DNA of 64,000 nucleotides, taken from Mycobacterium paraterrae (GTDB taxonomy: Bacteria > Actinomycetota > Actinomycetes > Mycobacteriales > Mycobacteriaceae). Location: assembly GCF_022430545.2 (NCBI RefSeq), contig NZ_CP092488.2:3348001-3412000 (forward strand). Direction: 5' to 3'. The position numbers were made by a program, and so were the translations under genes. Under the pieces are notes generated by a model that worked only from the letters and a program-made list of their open reading frames with translations, was not told where the DNA came from and searched no databases. Shown here piece by piece: positions 51,557 to 59,610 of the stretch; the stretch's first letter is position 1, and the number at the start of each line of letters is the position of its first letter.

Positions 51557-51948
51557 GAGTTGCGCGCGACCTTGAGCGCCGTGGTGATCATCGGGATCTG
51601 TAACGGCAGACGGGCCAGGGCAGCGATACGCGCTGGCCACCCCTTGTCCCACCACAGCCGAACCATGTTGACGTTGCCCGGAAATACCGCCAGGAACAAC
51701 GCGGCCGCAGCCAACGCCGCCGCACGGCGGGTGCGCAGCGGCAGCAGCAGGGCGCCGATCACGACCTCGGCCACGCCGGAGGCATAGGTATAGAACCGCG
51801 CGCTGCCGGGCAGCTCGACGGGAATGATGCCGTCGAAGGGCTTAGGTGCCACGAAGTGGAGCGTGCCTACGCCGAGCAGCAGCGCCGCGATGCGGTAGGC
51901 AAGCGTCCGGCCGGCGTCGCGGTCAGAACTGGGAGTGATGGCGGTCAT
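51553..51948 (-). CDS. DoxX-like small membrane protein
   Basis: A 131-aa membrane protein with about four hydrophobic segments (AYRIAALLLGVGTLHFVAP, YASGVAEVVIGALLLPL, AAALAAAALFLAVFPGNVNM, LPLQIPMITTALKVA). The pattern with Pro-Lys-Pro after helix 1 and FPGNVNM in helix 3 resembles the DoxX/DoxD-like family. Function unknown. Its stop overlaps the adnB stop and its start is 39 nt from the divergent K+ channel gene. I do not remember it between Rv3201c and Rv3200c in M. tuberculosis. Confidence 0.75.
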   Translation of the reverse strand: MTAITPSSDRDAGRTLAYRIAALLLGVGTLHFVAPKPFDGIIPVELPGSARFYTYASGVAEVVIGALLLPLRTRRAAALAAAALFLAVFPGNVNMVRLWWDKGWPARIAALARLPLQIPMITTALKVARNS

Positions 51949-51987
51949 GGTTACATTGTGTCGTGCGTCCCTACGAGCCGATCAGCA

Positions 51988-53055
51988 GTGGTCAGAGTTA
52001 GCCGTCGGGAACGCGCTCTCGACGAGACGCTGACCACCAAGCCCGGCTACGCGCTCGTGGGAGTGGTGCGTGTCCCCGAGGTTCAGCTCAGTCCGATCCG
52101 GGCGATCTGGCGCCGGGTCGTTGTTGCGTTGCTGGCCCTGGCGGCCGCGGTGGTCACCGTCTACCTCGGCCGCAACGGCTACACCGACGTGCGGGGTGGA
52201 CCGCTGACGTTCCTGGACTGCGTCTACTTCGCGACGGTGTCCCTGACCACGGTCGGTTACGGCGACCTGACCCCATCTACCGAATTCGCCCGGCTGATCA
52301 ATGTTCTAGTGCTGACGCCGTTGCGGATCCTCTTCCTCGTGGTGTTGGTCGGCACGACCCTTCAGGTGCTCACCGAGCGATCCCGGCAGGCCTGGAAGAT
52401 TCAGCGTTGGAGGAGCACAGTGCGCAACCACACCGTCGTCATCGGTTACGGGACCAAAGGCAAGACCGCGGTCGCCGCGATGTGCGGTGACGAGGCGGCC
52501 GGCAAGGACTTCGTCGTCGTCGACATCGACCACGCGGCTCTCGACAACGCCGCCGCCGCCGACCTGGTGACCGTGCACGGCGACGCCACGCGATCCGACG
52601 TGCTCCGGCTCGCCTCAGCCCAGCACGCGTCGTCCATCATCGTCGCCACCGGTCGCGACGACACCGCAACGCTGGTCACCCTGACCGCCCGCGAAGTCGC
52701 GCCGCACGCCAAGATCGTCGCGTCGATCCGCGAAGCGGAAAACCAGCATCTGCTCAAGCAATCCGGCGCCGATTCGGTGGTCGTCTCCTCCGAGACGGCG
52801 GGCCGGCTGCTCGGTGTCGCCACCACCACGCCGAGCGTCGTGGAGATGATCGACGACCTCCTGACGCCGTCGCACGGATTCGCCATCGCCGAACGCGAGG
52901 TCGAACAGACCGAGCTCGGCGGCTCGCCGCGGCACCTGCCCGACATCGTGCTCGGGGTGGTGCGCGATGGCCGGCTGTTGCGCGTCGACGCGCCCGAGGC
53001 GGACGCCCTCGAGTCCGGCGACCGACTGCTCTACGTCCGTAACACGGGTAAGTAA
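51988..53055 (+). CDS. Potassium channel with RCK domain (Rv3200c type)
   Basis: A 355-aa two-TM channel: TM1 VVVALLALAAAVVTVYLG (about residues 38-55), pore helix and selectivity filter TVSLTTVGYGDLTPST near residue 88, TM2 ILFLVVLVGTTLQVL, then a cytosolic RCK/TrkA_N domain (VVIGYGTKGKTAVAAM near residue 151, VHGDATRSDVL) and a C-terminal TrkA_C-like part (VEQTELGGSPRHL). This is the MthK-like architecture. GTG 51988 gives exactly the length I recall for M. tuberculosis Rv3200c; earlier in-frame starts overlap the divergent gene. nudC follows after 13 nt. Confidence 0.93.
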   Translation: MVRVSRRERALDETLTTKPGYALVGVVRVPEVQLSPIRAIWRRVVVALLALAAAVVTVYLGRNGYTDVRGGPLTFLDCVYFATVSLTTVGYGDLTPSTEFARLINVLVLTPLRILFLVVLVGTTLQVLTERSRQAWKIQRWRSTVRNHTVVIGYGTKGKTAVAAMCGDEAAGKDFVVVDIDHAALDNAAAADLVTVHGDATRSDVLRLASAQHASSIIVATGRDDTATLVTLTAREVAPHAKIVASIREAENQHLLKQSGADSVVVSSETAGRLLGVATTTPSVVEMIDDLLTPSHGFAIAEREVEQTELGGSPRHLPDIVLGVVRDGRLLRVDAPEADALESGDRLLYVRNTGK

Positions 53056-53068
53056 GGCGGGACCCCAC

Positions 53069-53992
53069 GTGGATTTCCAGCTCAATAGCGTGCCGCTGCT
53101 ATCGCGCATCGGCGCAGACCGTGCCGATCAGGTGCGCACCGACACCGATGCCGCGATCGCGGGATGGCCGAACGCCGCCCTGCTGCGGCTCGACTCGCGC
53201 AACCAGGTGATGGTCGCCGATGGCAAGGTTCTGCTCGGCCAAGCGAGCAAACTGGCCGACAAGCCGCCACTCGACGCGGTATTCCTGGGCCGCCTCGAGG
53301 ACGGCCGGCACGTGTGGGCGGTCCGGGGTCCGCTGGAGTCGCCCGAAGACCCGGAGATCAAAGCCGAGGTCGCCGATTTGCGCCGGGCCGGGCAGCTTTT
53401 CGACGACGTCGGCGCGCAACTGGTGTCGGCCGCGGCGGCGTTGCTGAACTGGCATGCCAGCTCCCGGTTCAGCTCGATCGACGGCTCGCCGACCAAACCG
53501 GTGCGGGCGGGCTGGGCCCGTATCAACCCGGTCACCGGTCACGAGGAATTCCCGCGCATCGACCCGGCCATCATCTGTCTAGTGCACGACGGCGGCGACC
53601 GCGCGGTGCTGGCCCGGCAGACGGTGTGGCCGGCCCGGATGTTCTCGCTGCTGGCCGGCTTCGTCGAGGCGGGGGAGTCGTTCGAGACCTGTGTCGCGCG
53701 AGAGATTTACGAGGAGATCGGGCTGACGGTCAGCGACATCCGCTACCTGGGTAGCCAGCCGTGGCCGTTTCCCCGTTCCCTGATGATCGGCTTTCACGCG
53801 GTGGCCGATCCGGCTCAGCCGTTCGCGTTCAACGACGGCGAGATCGCCGAGGCGGAGTGGTTCACCCGCGACGAGATTCGCGCGGCCCTGCAGGTCGGCG
53901 ATTGGAGCAGCGACTCGGAGTCTCGGCTGCTCTTGCCCGGGTCGGTGTCGATCGCACGGGTGATCGTGGAGTCCTGGGCTTACGCCGGTTGA
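53069..53992 (+). CDS. nudC: NAD+ diphosphatase NudC (Nudix hydrolase)
   Basis: A 307-aa enzyme that hydrolyses NAD(H) and can remove NAD caps from RNA. The Nudix box is GFVEAGESFETCVAREIYEE (first 20 residues, near 198), and the NudC signature SQPWPFPRSLMIGF follows near residue 233. The zinc-ribbon region that in E. coli carries four Cys has none here (HASSRFSSIDGSPTKPVRAG). GTG 53069 is used because the neighbouring gene ends at 53055. The stop TGA (53990-53992) lies inside the first of five 56-bp repeats. Confidence 0.94.
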   Translation: MDFQLNSVPLLSRIGADRADQVRTDTDAAIAGWPNAALLRLDSRNQVMVADGKVLLGQASKLADKPPLDAVFLGRLEDGRHVWAVRGPLESPEDPEIKAEVADLRRAGQLFDDVGAQLVSAAAALLNWHASSRFSSIDGSPTKPVRAGWARINPVTGHEEFPRIDPAIICLVHDGGDRAVLARQTVWPARMFSLLAGFVEAGESFETCVAREIYEEIGLTVSDIRYLGSQPWPFPRSLMIGFHAVADPAQPFAFNDGEIAEAEWFTRDEIRAALQVGDWSSDSESRLLLPGSVSIARVIVESWAYAG

Positions 53993-54228
53993 CGATGCAG
54001 GCCGGGACGGCCTGAGGAGGAGGCCGGCAATCGAACTACGCCCGGTGACGATGCGGGACGGTACGTCCCGCTGAGGAGCCGGGCAATCGGGCTACGCCGG
54101 TTGACGATGCGGGCCGGGACGGCCTGAGGAGGAGGCCGGCAATCGAACTACGCCGGTTGACGATGCAGGCCGGGACGGCCTGAGGAGGAGGCCGGCAATC
54201 GAACTACGCCGGTTGACGATGCGGGCTA
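53984..54228 (+). repeat. Array of five 56-bp MIRU-like structured repeats between nudC and mrx1
   Basis: Copies start at 53984, 54040, 54096, 54152 and 54208 (last one truncated by the mrx1 stop), an exact 56-bp period. Copies 1, 3 and 4 have outer stem GCCGG/CCGGC and inner stem GGCCG/CGGCC; copy 2 has a different outer stem GCCCGG/CCGGGC and inner stem GCGGGACG/CGTCCCGC. All keep TGACGATGC and TGAGGAG, then CAATC. The nudC stop codon is in copy 1 and the mrx1 stop in copy 5. Confidence 0.95.
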
Positions 54229-54480
54229 GCTGCCCAGCTCGGCCAGCTTCGCCTTGACCGCGTTGCCGCTGGGGTTGGTCAGCGTCGAGCCGTCGGAGAA
54301 TTTCACCGTCGGCACGACGTGGTTGCCACCGTTGACGGAGCCGACGAACTCGGCCGCGGCGGGATCCTGCTCGATGTCGACCTCGTCGTAGGCGATGCCC
54401 GCCGACTTGAGCACGGTCTTCAGTCGATGGCAGTAGCCGCACCACGGTGTGCTGTACATGGTGATGGAAGCGTTAGTCAT
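54226..54480 (-). CDS. mrx1: Mycoredoxin-1
   Basis: An 84-aa glutaredoxin-like protein that reduces mixed disulfides with mycothiol. The redox motif is STPWCGYCHRLK (CGYC near residue 14-17); the cis-Pro segment is HVVPTVKFSDGS near residue 55 and GGNH precedes it. Length is the same as M. tuberculosis Mrx1 (Rv3198A). ATG 54480, divergent from uvrD2 with 87 bp between. The 3' end runs into the repeat array. Confidence 0.96.
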   Translation of the reverse strand: MTNASITMYSTPWCGYCHRLKTVLKSAGIAYDEVDIEQDPAAAEFVGSVNGGNHVVPTVKFSDGSTLTNPSGNAVKAKLAELGS

Positions 54481-54567
54481 AGTCCCTCCACGATAGAGGG
54501 CAGATCGGAGATGCCGCGGCGTGGCGCTGCCGGACGGCTGTCGGCGAGCACTGCCAAGATGGACGCC

Positions 54568-56688
54568 ATGCCGGCGATCGCTGCCAACACCGACTCCCTC
54601 ACCGTCGATCTCGACGACGAGCAGCGTGAGGCCGTGCTGGCTCCCCGCGGCCCGGTGTGTGTGCTGGCCGGGGCAGGGACGGGCAAGACCCGCACGATCA
54701 CCCATCGCATCGCCCAACTCGTCGCGGCCGGTCACGTCGCCCCCGGTCAGGTGCTTGCCGTGACGTTCACTCAGCGCGCCGCCGGTGAGATGCGGACCCG
54801 GCTTCGCGCCTTGGGCGCCGCCGCGCAGACCGGCGTCGGTGGTGTGCAGGCGATGACATTTCACGCCGCCGCGCACCGGCAGCTGCGCTACTTCTGGCCG
54901 CGGGTGGTCGGCGACACCGGCTGGCAGTTGCTCGACACCAAGTTCGCCGTCGTCGCGCGCGGTGCCACCAGCGCCGGTCTGAAACTGAGCACCGACGACG
55001 TCCGTGACGTGGCCGGCGAAATCGAGTGGGCCAAAGCGTCGTTGATTTCGCCGGAGCAGTATCCCGACGCGGTGGCCGAGGCAGCCCGCGACGTCCCGCT
55101 GGACGCCGCGAAGGTCGCCGCCGTCTACACCGCCTACGAGTCGCTGAAGGCCCGCGGCAACAACGCCCAAGGCCTGGCGCTGCTCGACTTCGACGACTTG
55201 CTGCTGCACACCGCGGCAGCCATCGAGAACGACGCCGCGGTAGCCGAGGAGTTCCGTAATCGCTACCGCTGCTTCGTCGTCGACGAATACCAGGACGTCA
55301 CCCCGCTGCAGCAGCGGGTGCTCTCGGCCTGGCTCGGCGACCGCGACGACCTGACTGTCGTCGGTGACGCCAACCAGACCATCTACTCGTTCACCGGGGC
55401 CTCGCCGCGCTACCTGCTGGACTTTTCGCGGCGATTCCCGGACGCCACCGTGGTGCGCCTGGAACGTGACTACCGGTCGACGCCGCAGGTCGTATCGCTA
55501 GCCAACCGCGTGATCGCCGCCGCTCGCGGCCGGGTCGCCGGCAGCAAGTTGCACCTGGTGGGCCAGCGGGATCCCGGCCCGGAGCCGACGTTTCGCGACT
55601 ATCCCGACGAGGTGGCCGAGGCCACCGCGGTGGCCAAGTCGATCGCGCGACTGATCGAGGCCGGCACACCGCCCTCGGAGATCGCGGTGCTCTACCGCAT
55701 CAACGCCCAGTCCGAGGTCTACGAAGAGGCGCTGACGGAGGCGGGAGCCCCCTATCAGGTTCGCGGCGGTGAGGGATTCTTCAGCCGCCAGGAAATCCGG
55801 CAGGCCCTGCTCGCGCTGCAGCGGGCGGCAAGCCGAGACGTGGAACCCGGCTCCGTGCTGCCCGAGGTAGTCCGCGGTCTCCTCGAGCCGCTCGGGCTGA
55901 CCGCCGAGCCGCCGACCGGAACGCGGGCCCGGGAACGCTGGGAAGCGTTGGTGGCGCTGGCCGAGCTGGTCGACGAAGAAGTCGCGCACCGGCCCGACCT
56001 CGACCTGCCAGCGTTGGTCGCGGAGTTGCGGACCCGTGCCGACTCGCGCCACCCACCTGTCGTGCAGGGCGTCACGTTGGCGTCGTTGCACGCCGCCAAG
56101 GGACTCGAGTGGGACGCGGTGTTCTTGGTGGGGCTGACTGACGGCACGCTACCCATCTCGCACGCATTGGCCCACGGCGGCGAGAGTGAGGCGGTCGAAG
56201 AGGAGCGTCGACTTCTCTACGTCGGAATCACAAGGGCGCGAGTGCATTTGGCGATTAGCTGGGCGCTGGCCCGCAACCCGGGCGGGCGGCAGAGCCGCAA
56301 GCCGTCGCGCTTCCTCAACGGGCTGTCACCGCAGACCCAGGTCGACGCCGCGCCGAATCGCGCCCGGCGCAAGAGCGGGCCCGCGTCACGCTGCCGCATC
56401 TGCAACAACCAGCTCAGCACCCCGACGGCGATCATGCTTCGCCGCTGCGAGACGTGCGCCGCCGACATCGACGACGAGCTCCTGCTCCAACTCAAGGACT
56501 GGCGACTGCGCACTGCCAAGGAGATGAATGTCCCGGCCTACGTGGTGTTCACCGACAACACGCTGATCGCGATCGCCGAAATGCTGCCCGCCGATGACGC
56601 CGCGCTGGTCGCCATTCCAGGCATCGGTGCACGCAAGCTCGAGCAGTTCGGGCCCGATGTCCTAGAACTCGTCCGCAGTCGCACGTAA
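54568..56688 (+). CDS. uvrD2: DNA helicase UvrD2
   Basis: A 706-aa superfamily 1 helicase. Motifs: LDDEQREAVLAPRGPVCVLA, Walker A GAGTGKTRTITHRI near residue 35, TFTQRAAGEMRTRL, motif II CFVVDEYQDVTPLQ near residue 238, YSFTGASPRYLLDF, motif IV-VI VTLASLHAAKGLEWDAVFLV and EERRLLYVGITRARVHL near residue 550. After the motor come the tetracysteine CRICNNQ...CETC (about residues 610-634) and an HRDC domain (MNVPAYVVFTDNTLIAIAEM), the UvrD2 hallmark. ATG 54568 or 54559; both give a length close to the 700 aa of the M. tuberculosis protein. Confidence 0.96.
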   Translation: MPAIAANTDSLTVDLDDEQREAVLAPRGPVCVLAGAGTGKTRTITHRIAQLVAAGHVAPGQVLAVTFTQRAAGEMRTRLRALGAAAQTGVGGVQAMTFHAAAHRQLRYFWPRVVGDTGWQLLDTKFAVVARGATSAGLKLSTDDVRDVAGEIEWAKASLISPEQYPDAVAEAARDVPLDAAKVAAVYTAYESLKARGNNAQGLALLDFDDLLLHTAAAIENDAAVAEEFRNRYRCFVVDEYQDVTPLQQRVLSAWLGDRDDLTVVGDANQTIYSFTGASPRYLLDFSRRFPDATVVRLERDYRSTPQVVSLANRVIAAARGRVAGSKLHLVGQRDPGPEPTFRDYPDEVAEATAVAKSIARLIEAGTPPSEIAVLYRINAQSEVYEEALTEAGAPYQVRGGEGFFSRQEIRQALLALQRAASRDVEPGSVLPEVVRGLLEPLGLTAEPPTGTRARERWEALVALAELVDEEVAHRPDLDLPALVAELRTRADSRHPPVVQGVTLASLHAAKGLEWDAVFLVGLTDGTLPISHALAHGGESEAVEEERRLLYVGITRARVHLAISWALARNPGGRQSRKPSRFLNGLSPQTQVDAAPNRARRKSGPASRCRICNNQLSTPTAIMLRRCETCAADIDDELLLQLKDWRLRTAKEMNVPAYVVFTDNTLIAIAEMLPADDAALVAIPGIGARKLEQFGPDVLELVRSRT

Positions 56689-56788
56689 GTAAAACCACAG
56701 GTCAGAAAATCGCTTGCCGCGTCGCGCTGGTAGCATTTAGCCTCTAACCGCACACTTTCGCATGCCTAGACGAAAGGGGGGAGCCCTC
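56689..56788 (+). promoter_or_regulatory. whiB7 promoter region
   Basis: Between the uvrD2 stop and the uORF. AAAAT at 56706-56710 lies just before a candidate -35 (TTGCCG, 56714-56719), the AT-rich-plus--35 arrangement by which WhiB7 with SigA activates its own promoter. The -10 is not clear (TAGCAT at 56731 is too close, TAAC at 56745 off-consensus). Confidence 0.5.
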
Positions 56789-56926
56789 ATGATCACGCGC
56801 AACGCGTTCGACGTACGCCCGGCCGGCGATGTCGGCTCCGCCCATGCCGCCATCTCGGCGGCCGCGCACAAGCGCATTGCCGCCGCCAAGACCCAGCGTC
56901 CGTGGATCGGGGCTCTACCCACGTAG
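56789..56926 (+). CDS. whiB7 leader peptide (uORF)
   Basis: A 45-codon frame, MITRNAFDVRPAGDVGSAHA at the start and RPWIGALPT at the end, from ATG 56789 to TAG 56926, with a strong GGGGGGAG site upstream. It is followed 21 nt later by the intrinsic terminator. In mycobacteria whiB7 is controlled by ribosome behaviour on such an upstream ORF: antibiotics that stall translation prevent the terminator from forming. The A/K-rich segment AAAHKRIAAAKTQRP would be where stalling matters; that is inference. Confidence 0.85.
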   Translation: MITRNAFDVRPAGDVGSAHAAISAAAHKRIAAAKTQRPWIGALPT

Positions 56927-56947
56927 CAAGCCCACAATCTCACCAAA

Positions 56948-56990
56948 GGCCACGGACCCGAAGTCACCAGGATCCGTGGCCGATTTTTTT
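56948..56990 (+). terminator. Intrinsic terminator (attenuator) upstream of whiB7
   Basis: GGCCACGGA (56948-56956) pairs perfectly with TCCGTGGCC (56973-56981) and is followed by GATTTTTTT (56982-56990). A classical hairpin plus seven T residues, placed between the leader peptide and whiB7, as expected of an attenuator that is bypassed under translational stress. Confidence 0.93.
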
Positions 56991-57058
56991 CCTCAGCACC
57001 TCGCCACTGGTCCGGAAATCACCCGACGCACGCCAGACCAGGAAGCAGGTATTACGAC

Positions 57059-57322
57059 ATGACCGCGGAACCAGATCCCGACGATCAGCGGCCCGAGTTG
57101 CCATGTCACGTCAGCGATCCCGACCTGTGGTTCGCCGACAGCCCGTCCGACTTGGAGCGCGCCAAGCAGCTGTGCACCGATTGCCCGATCCGGCGTGCGT
57201 GCCTTGCCGAGGCGCTGGACCGCGCCGAACCTTGGGGGGTGTGGGGCGGCGAGATCCTCGACCGGGGCTCGGTCGTCAGCCGCAAACGTCCGCGGGGCCG
57301 CCCCCGCAAGGTCGCCGCGTAG
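57059..57322 (+). CDS. whiB7: Multidrug resistance regulator WhiB7
   Basis: An 87-aa WhiB protein. Ligand cysteines: LPCHVSD (residue 16), CTDCPIRRAC (residues about 39, 42, 48). The G-W turn is WGVWGGEIL. The AT-hook RGRPRK near the C-terminus (residue 79) is the feature that separates WhiB7 from other WhiB proteins and binds the AT-rich element upstream of target promoters. ATG 57059 lies 69 nt after the terminator. The convergent Rv3197-type gene, whose M. tuberculosis ortholog has been linked to macrolide resistance, ends 14 nt away. Confidence 0.97.
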   Translation: MTAEPDPDDQRPELPCHVSDPDLWFADSPSDLERAKQLCTDCPIRRACLAEALDRAEPWGVWGGEILDRGSVVSRKRPRGRPRKVAA

Positions 57323-57335
57323 GTGACGAAAGCCG

Positions 57336-58679
57336 TTACGCGGTAGCGGTATCCGGCTCGGCGAACCCGGGTACCAATTCCTCGGAGAGCTTTTGGGTCG
57401 GCACGTGCGCGTCCAGTTGGCACAGGATCGCCATCGAGCTGGCCAGCACCCGCATCGGGATGGCCAGCTTCGGTGGCAGATTCATCTGCCGGGCCGTCTT
57501 GATCTGCGCGACGCCCTGGTTCAGCTGACGGTATGTCATGCGCTGCAACCACTTACGGGTGTAGTGGAAGACCTCGACCTCGACCGGCTCGACGTACTGG
57601 CGCAACATCTCGTCGATGTCGCGCACCGACACCTGCTCGCCCTTCTGGATGAAGCCGACCTTCTCCATGGTCGGCAGCACCAAGTCGTAATTCTTGTCGC
57701 GGGCCAATCGGATCGTCGCTCCGAGCTCGACCGGGAATCCACCGGGAAGCGGTGCGACAGCACCGAAATCGATGACGCCCATTTTTCCGTCGGGCATCAG
57801 CATGAAATTGCCCGGGTGGGCGTCGCCGTGGATCATCTCGATCCGGCGCGGCGCGTCGAAGATGAAGGCGGCCAACCGGGTTCCCAGCAGGTCGCGCTGC
57901 TCGACGGTGCCCTCGCGGATGATGTCGGCCATCGGGATGCCGTCGATCCATTCCTGCACGACGACTTTGGGGGCGCTGGCCACCACCCGAGGGACGAGGA
58001 AGTCCGGGTGGCCGGCGTACGCCTTGGCGAAGGCGCGCTGGTGCTCGGCTTCGAGCCGGTAGTCCAGCTCCATCTCGGTGCGCTCGATGAGCTCGTCGAC
58101 AACGCCTTCGACGTCGACGCCCGGAGCGAGTTGCTTGACGACTCCGACCATGCGCCGCAACGTCTTCAGGTCGGCGCGCAACGCCTCGTCGGCACCCGGG
58201 TATTGGATCTTCACGGCGACCTCGCGGCCGTCGGCCCACACTCCCTTGTGCACCTGGCCAATGCTGGCCGAGGCCACCGCGGTGTCGTCGAACTCAGAAA
58301 ACCGTTGACGCCACTTGGTACCCAGCTGCGCGTCGAGCACCCGGTGCACCCTGTCGGCGGGCATCGGCGGAGCATCTTTTTGCAACTTGGTCAGTGCTTC
58401 GCGGTACGGCTCGCCGAACTCCTCCGGGATGGCCGCTTCCATCACCGACAGGGCCTGGCCGACTTTCATCGCGCCGCCCTTCAGCTCGCCGAGCACGGTG
58501 AAAAGTTGGTGAGCCGCCTTCTCCATCAGCTCGGCGTTGACCTCGTCTTGAGATTTGCCAGCCAACCGCTTGCCGAACCCGAGCGCCGTGCGACCGGCGA
58601 TGCCACCCGCCAAACCCGCTAACTTCGCGTTCCGCGAGGCGCCTCTGCGCTTGATCTCTGACACGTAACCATCATCCAC
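57336..58679 (-). CDS. ABC1/UbiB-family atypical kinase (Rv3197 type)
   Basis: A 447-aa ADCK/UbiB-like protein, same length as the M. tuberculosis ortholog. Family motifs: KxGQ in LKGGAMKVGQALSVME near residue 67, an Ala-rich nucleotide loop ASASIGQVHKG near residue 136, AVKIQYPG with the catalytic Lys near residue 155, the catalytic loop IHGDAHPGNFMLMPDG near residue 281, and DFG in GVIDFGAVAPLPGG near residue 302. Rv3197 has been reported to have ATPase activity and to influence macrolide resistance, in line with whiB7 next door. It is downstream of the cyclodehydratase-like gene with 42 nt between. Confidence 0.93.
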   Translation of the reverse strand: MDDGYVSEIKRRGASRNAKLAGLAGGIAGRTALGFGKRLAGKSQDEVNAELMEKAAHQLFTVLGELKGGAMKVGQALSVMEAAIPEEFGEPYREALTKLQKDAPPMPADRVHRVLDAQLGTKWRQRFSEFDDTAVASASIGQVHKGVWADGREVAVKIQYPGADEALRADLKTLRRMVGVVKQLAPGVDVEGVVDELIERTEMELDYRLEAEHQRAFAKAYAGHPDFLVPRVVASAPKVVVQEWIDGIPMADIIREGTVEQRDLLGTRLAAFIFDAPRRIEMIHGDAHPGNFMLMPDGKMGVIDFGAVAPLPGGFPVELGATIRLARDKNYDLVLPTMEKVGFIQKGEQVSVRDIDEMLRQYVEPVEVEVFHYTRKWLQRMTYRQLNQGVAQIKTARQMNLPPKLAIPMRVLASSMAILCQLDAHVPTQKLSEELVPGFAEPDTATA

Positions 58680-58721
58680 GACAAGGCTGTGGATGCTCTA
58701 TCGGTTCGGCCACAACCGCCG

Positions 58722-59558
58722 TCAGCAGGAACACAGCGGATGCCGGGGCCACTGGCGCGCGACGATCGAGCCGGCGTGCACGTCGAATTCCAGTGTGGCG
58801 CTCAACGAGGCCGGGGGATCGGCGTCGGTGCCGCGGACCGCACCAATCACCCGGTTGACCTGACTGAGTGCAAGTGCCGCGGTGGCCAGCAGCGTCGCCC
58901 GGTCTGCCACCCCGACGGTGTCGCGCAGCTGCGCGGCGATCGCGGGCCATGCCGCGTCGCGATCCCGACGGTGCAGGTCAGCACAGTCCAGGCAGCTGGT
59001 GACGCCGGGCACCACGAGGGGGCCGACGAGTCCGGTGCCGTCGCGGACCCGAACCGCGAGGTACGCGACGCCGTTGCTGTGCAGCTCACGCACCATGCGC
59101 GGGTCGGCGACCAGGGTGTCGGCCAGCACCACGAGGTCGGCATCGGCTGAGGTGACGGCCGCGTGCGGTTGGTTGCTTTGTTTGACTCTGGCCCCCGAGC
59201 ACCGCAGCCCCTCGGCCAGCAACTCCGACAACGGGCCGCGACCGTGCACCCGGATCGACGCCGAGCGCGTCGGTCGCTGCCGGGCGCCGCGCCTCACGAT
59301 TCCGGCCGCCTCCAATTGCGTAAGCAGAGTGGATAATCCGGTGTTACTCAGCCCGATGGGCCGGCGTCGCAGCTCGCTCATCGGTATCGGCGAATGCATC
59401 GCTCGTAGCAGGGCGGCCAGACCCGTGGCGGTCACGCCACGCGGTGGCCGGATCAGCACGGCGCGACGCGGACTCCAGCCCACCTGTACCGCGCCGTCGG
59501 GGCGAAGAAGCACCGGCAGCGCGGAGTCGAGAACGTACAGCTCGCCCGCCTGAGCCAT
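58722..59558 (-). CDS. Cyclodehydratase/ThiF-like protein (TOMM leader peptide-binding type, Rv3196)
   Basis: A 278-aa protein: N-terminal winged-helix-like region (VTATGLAALLRAMHSPIPMS, LSTLLTQLEAAGIVRRG) resembling a RiPP recognition element, and a C-terminal E1/ThiF-like domain without an intact ATP site. Four cysteines in two pairs, SCLDCADLHR near residue 193 and HPLCSC at the very end, fit a zinc site as in TOMM cyclodehydratase C proteins. No YcaO partner, dehydrogenase or precursor peptide is nearby. Function in mycobacteria unknown. ATG 59558. Likely co-transcribed with the ABC1 kinase gene. Confidence 0.8.
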   Translation of the reverse strand: MAQAGELYVLDSALPVLLRPDGAVQVGWSPRRAVLIRPPRGVTATGLAALLRAMHSPIPMSELRRRPIGLSNTGLSTLLTQLEAAGIVRRGARQRPTRSASIRVHGRGPLSELLAEGLRCSGARVKQSNQPHAAVTSADADLVVLADTLVADPRMVRELHSNGVAYLAVRVRDGTGLVGPLVVPGVTSCLDCADLHRRDRDAAWPAIAAQLRDTVGVADRATLLATAALALSQVNRVIGAVRGTDADPPASLSATLEFDVHAGSIVARQWPRHPLCSC

Positions 59559-59610
59559 CGTGGCACTGTGCCACGCCAGGCTGCGAGGCGAGATTCAGCT
59601 ATCCACAGCG

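Noticed and set aside
53984..54228. CRISPR array
   Set aside because: The period is exactly 56 bp with no variable spacers and no cas genes; units are tandem structured repeats.
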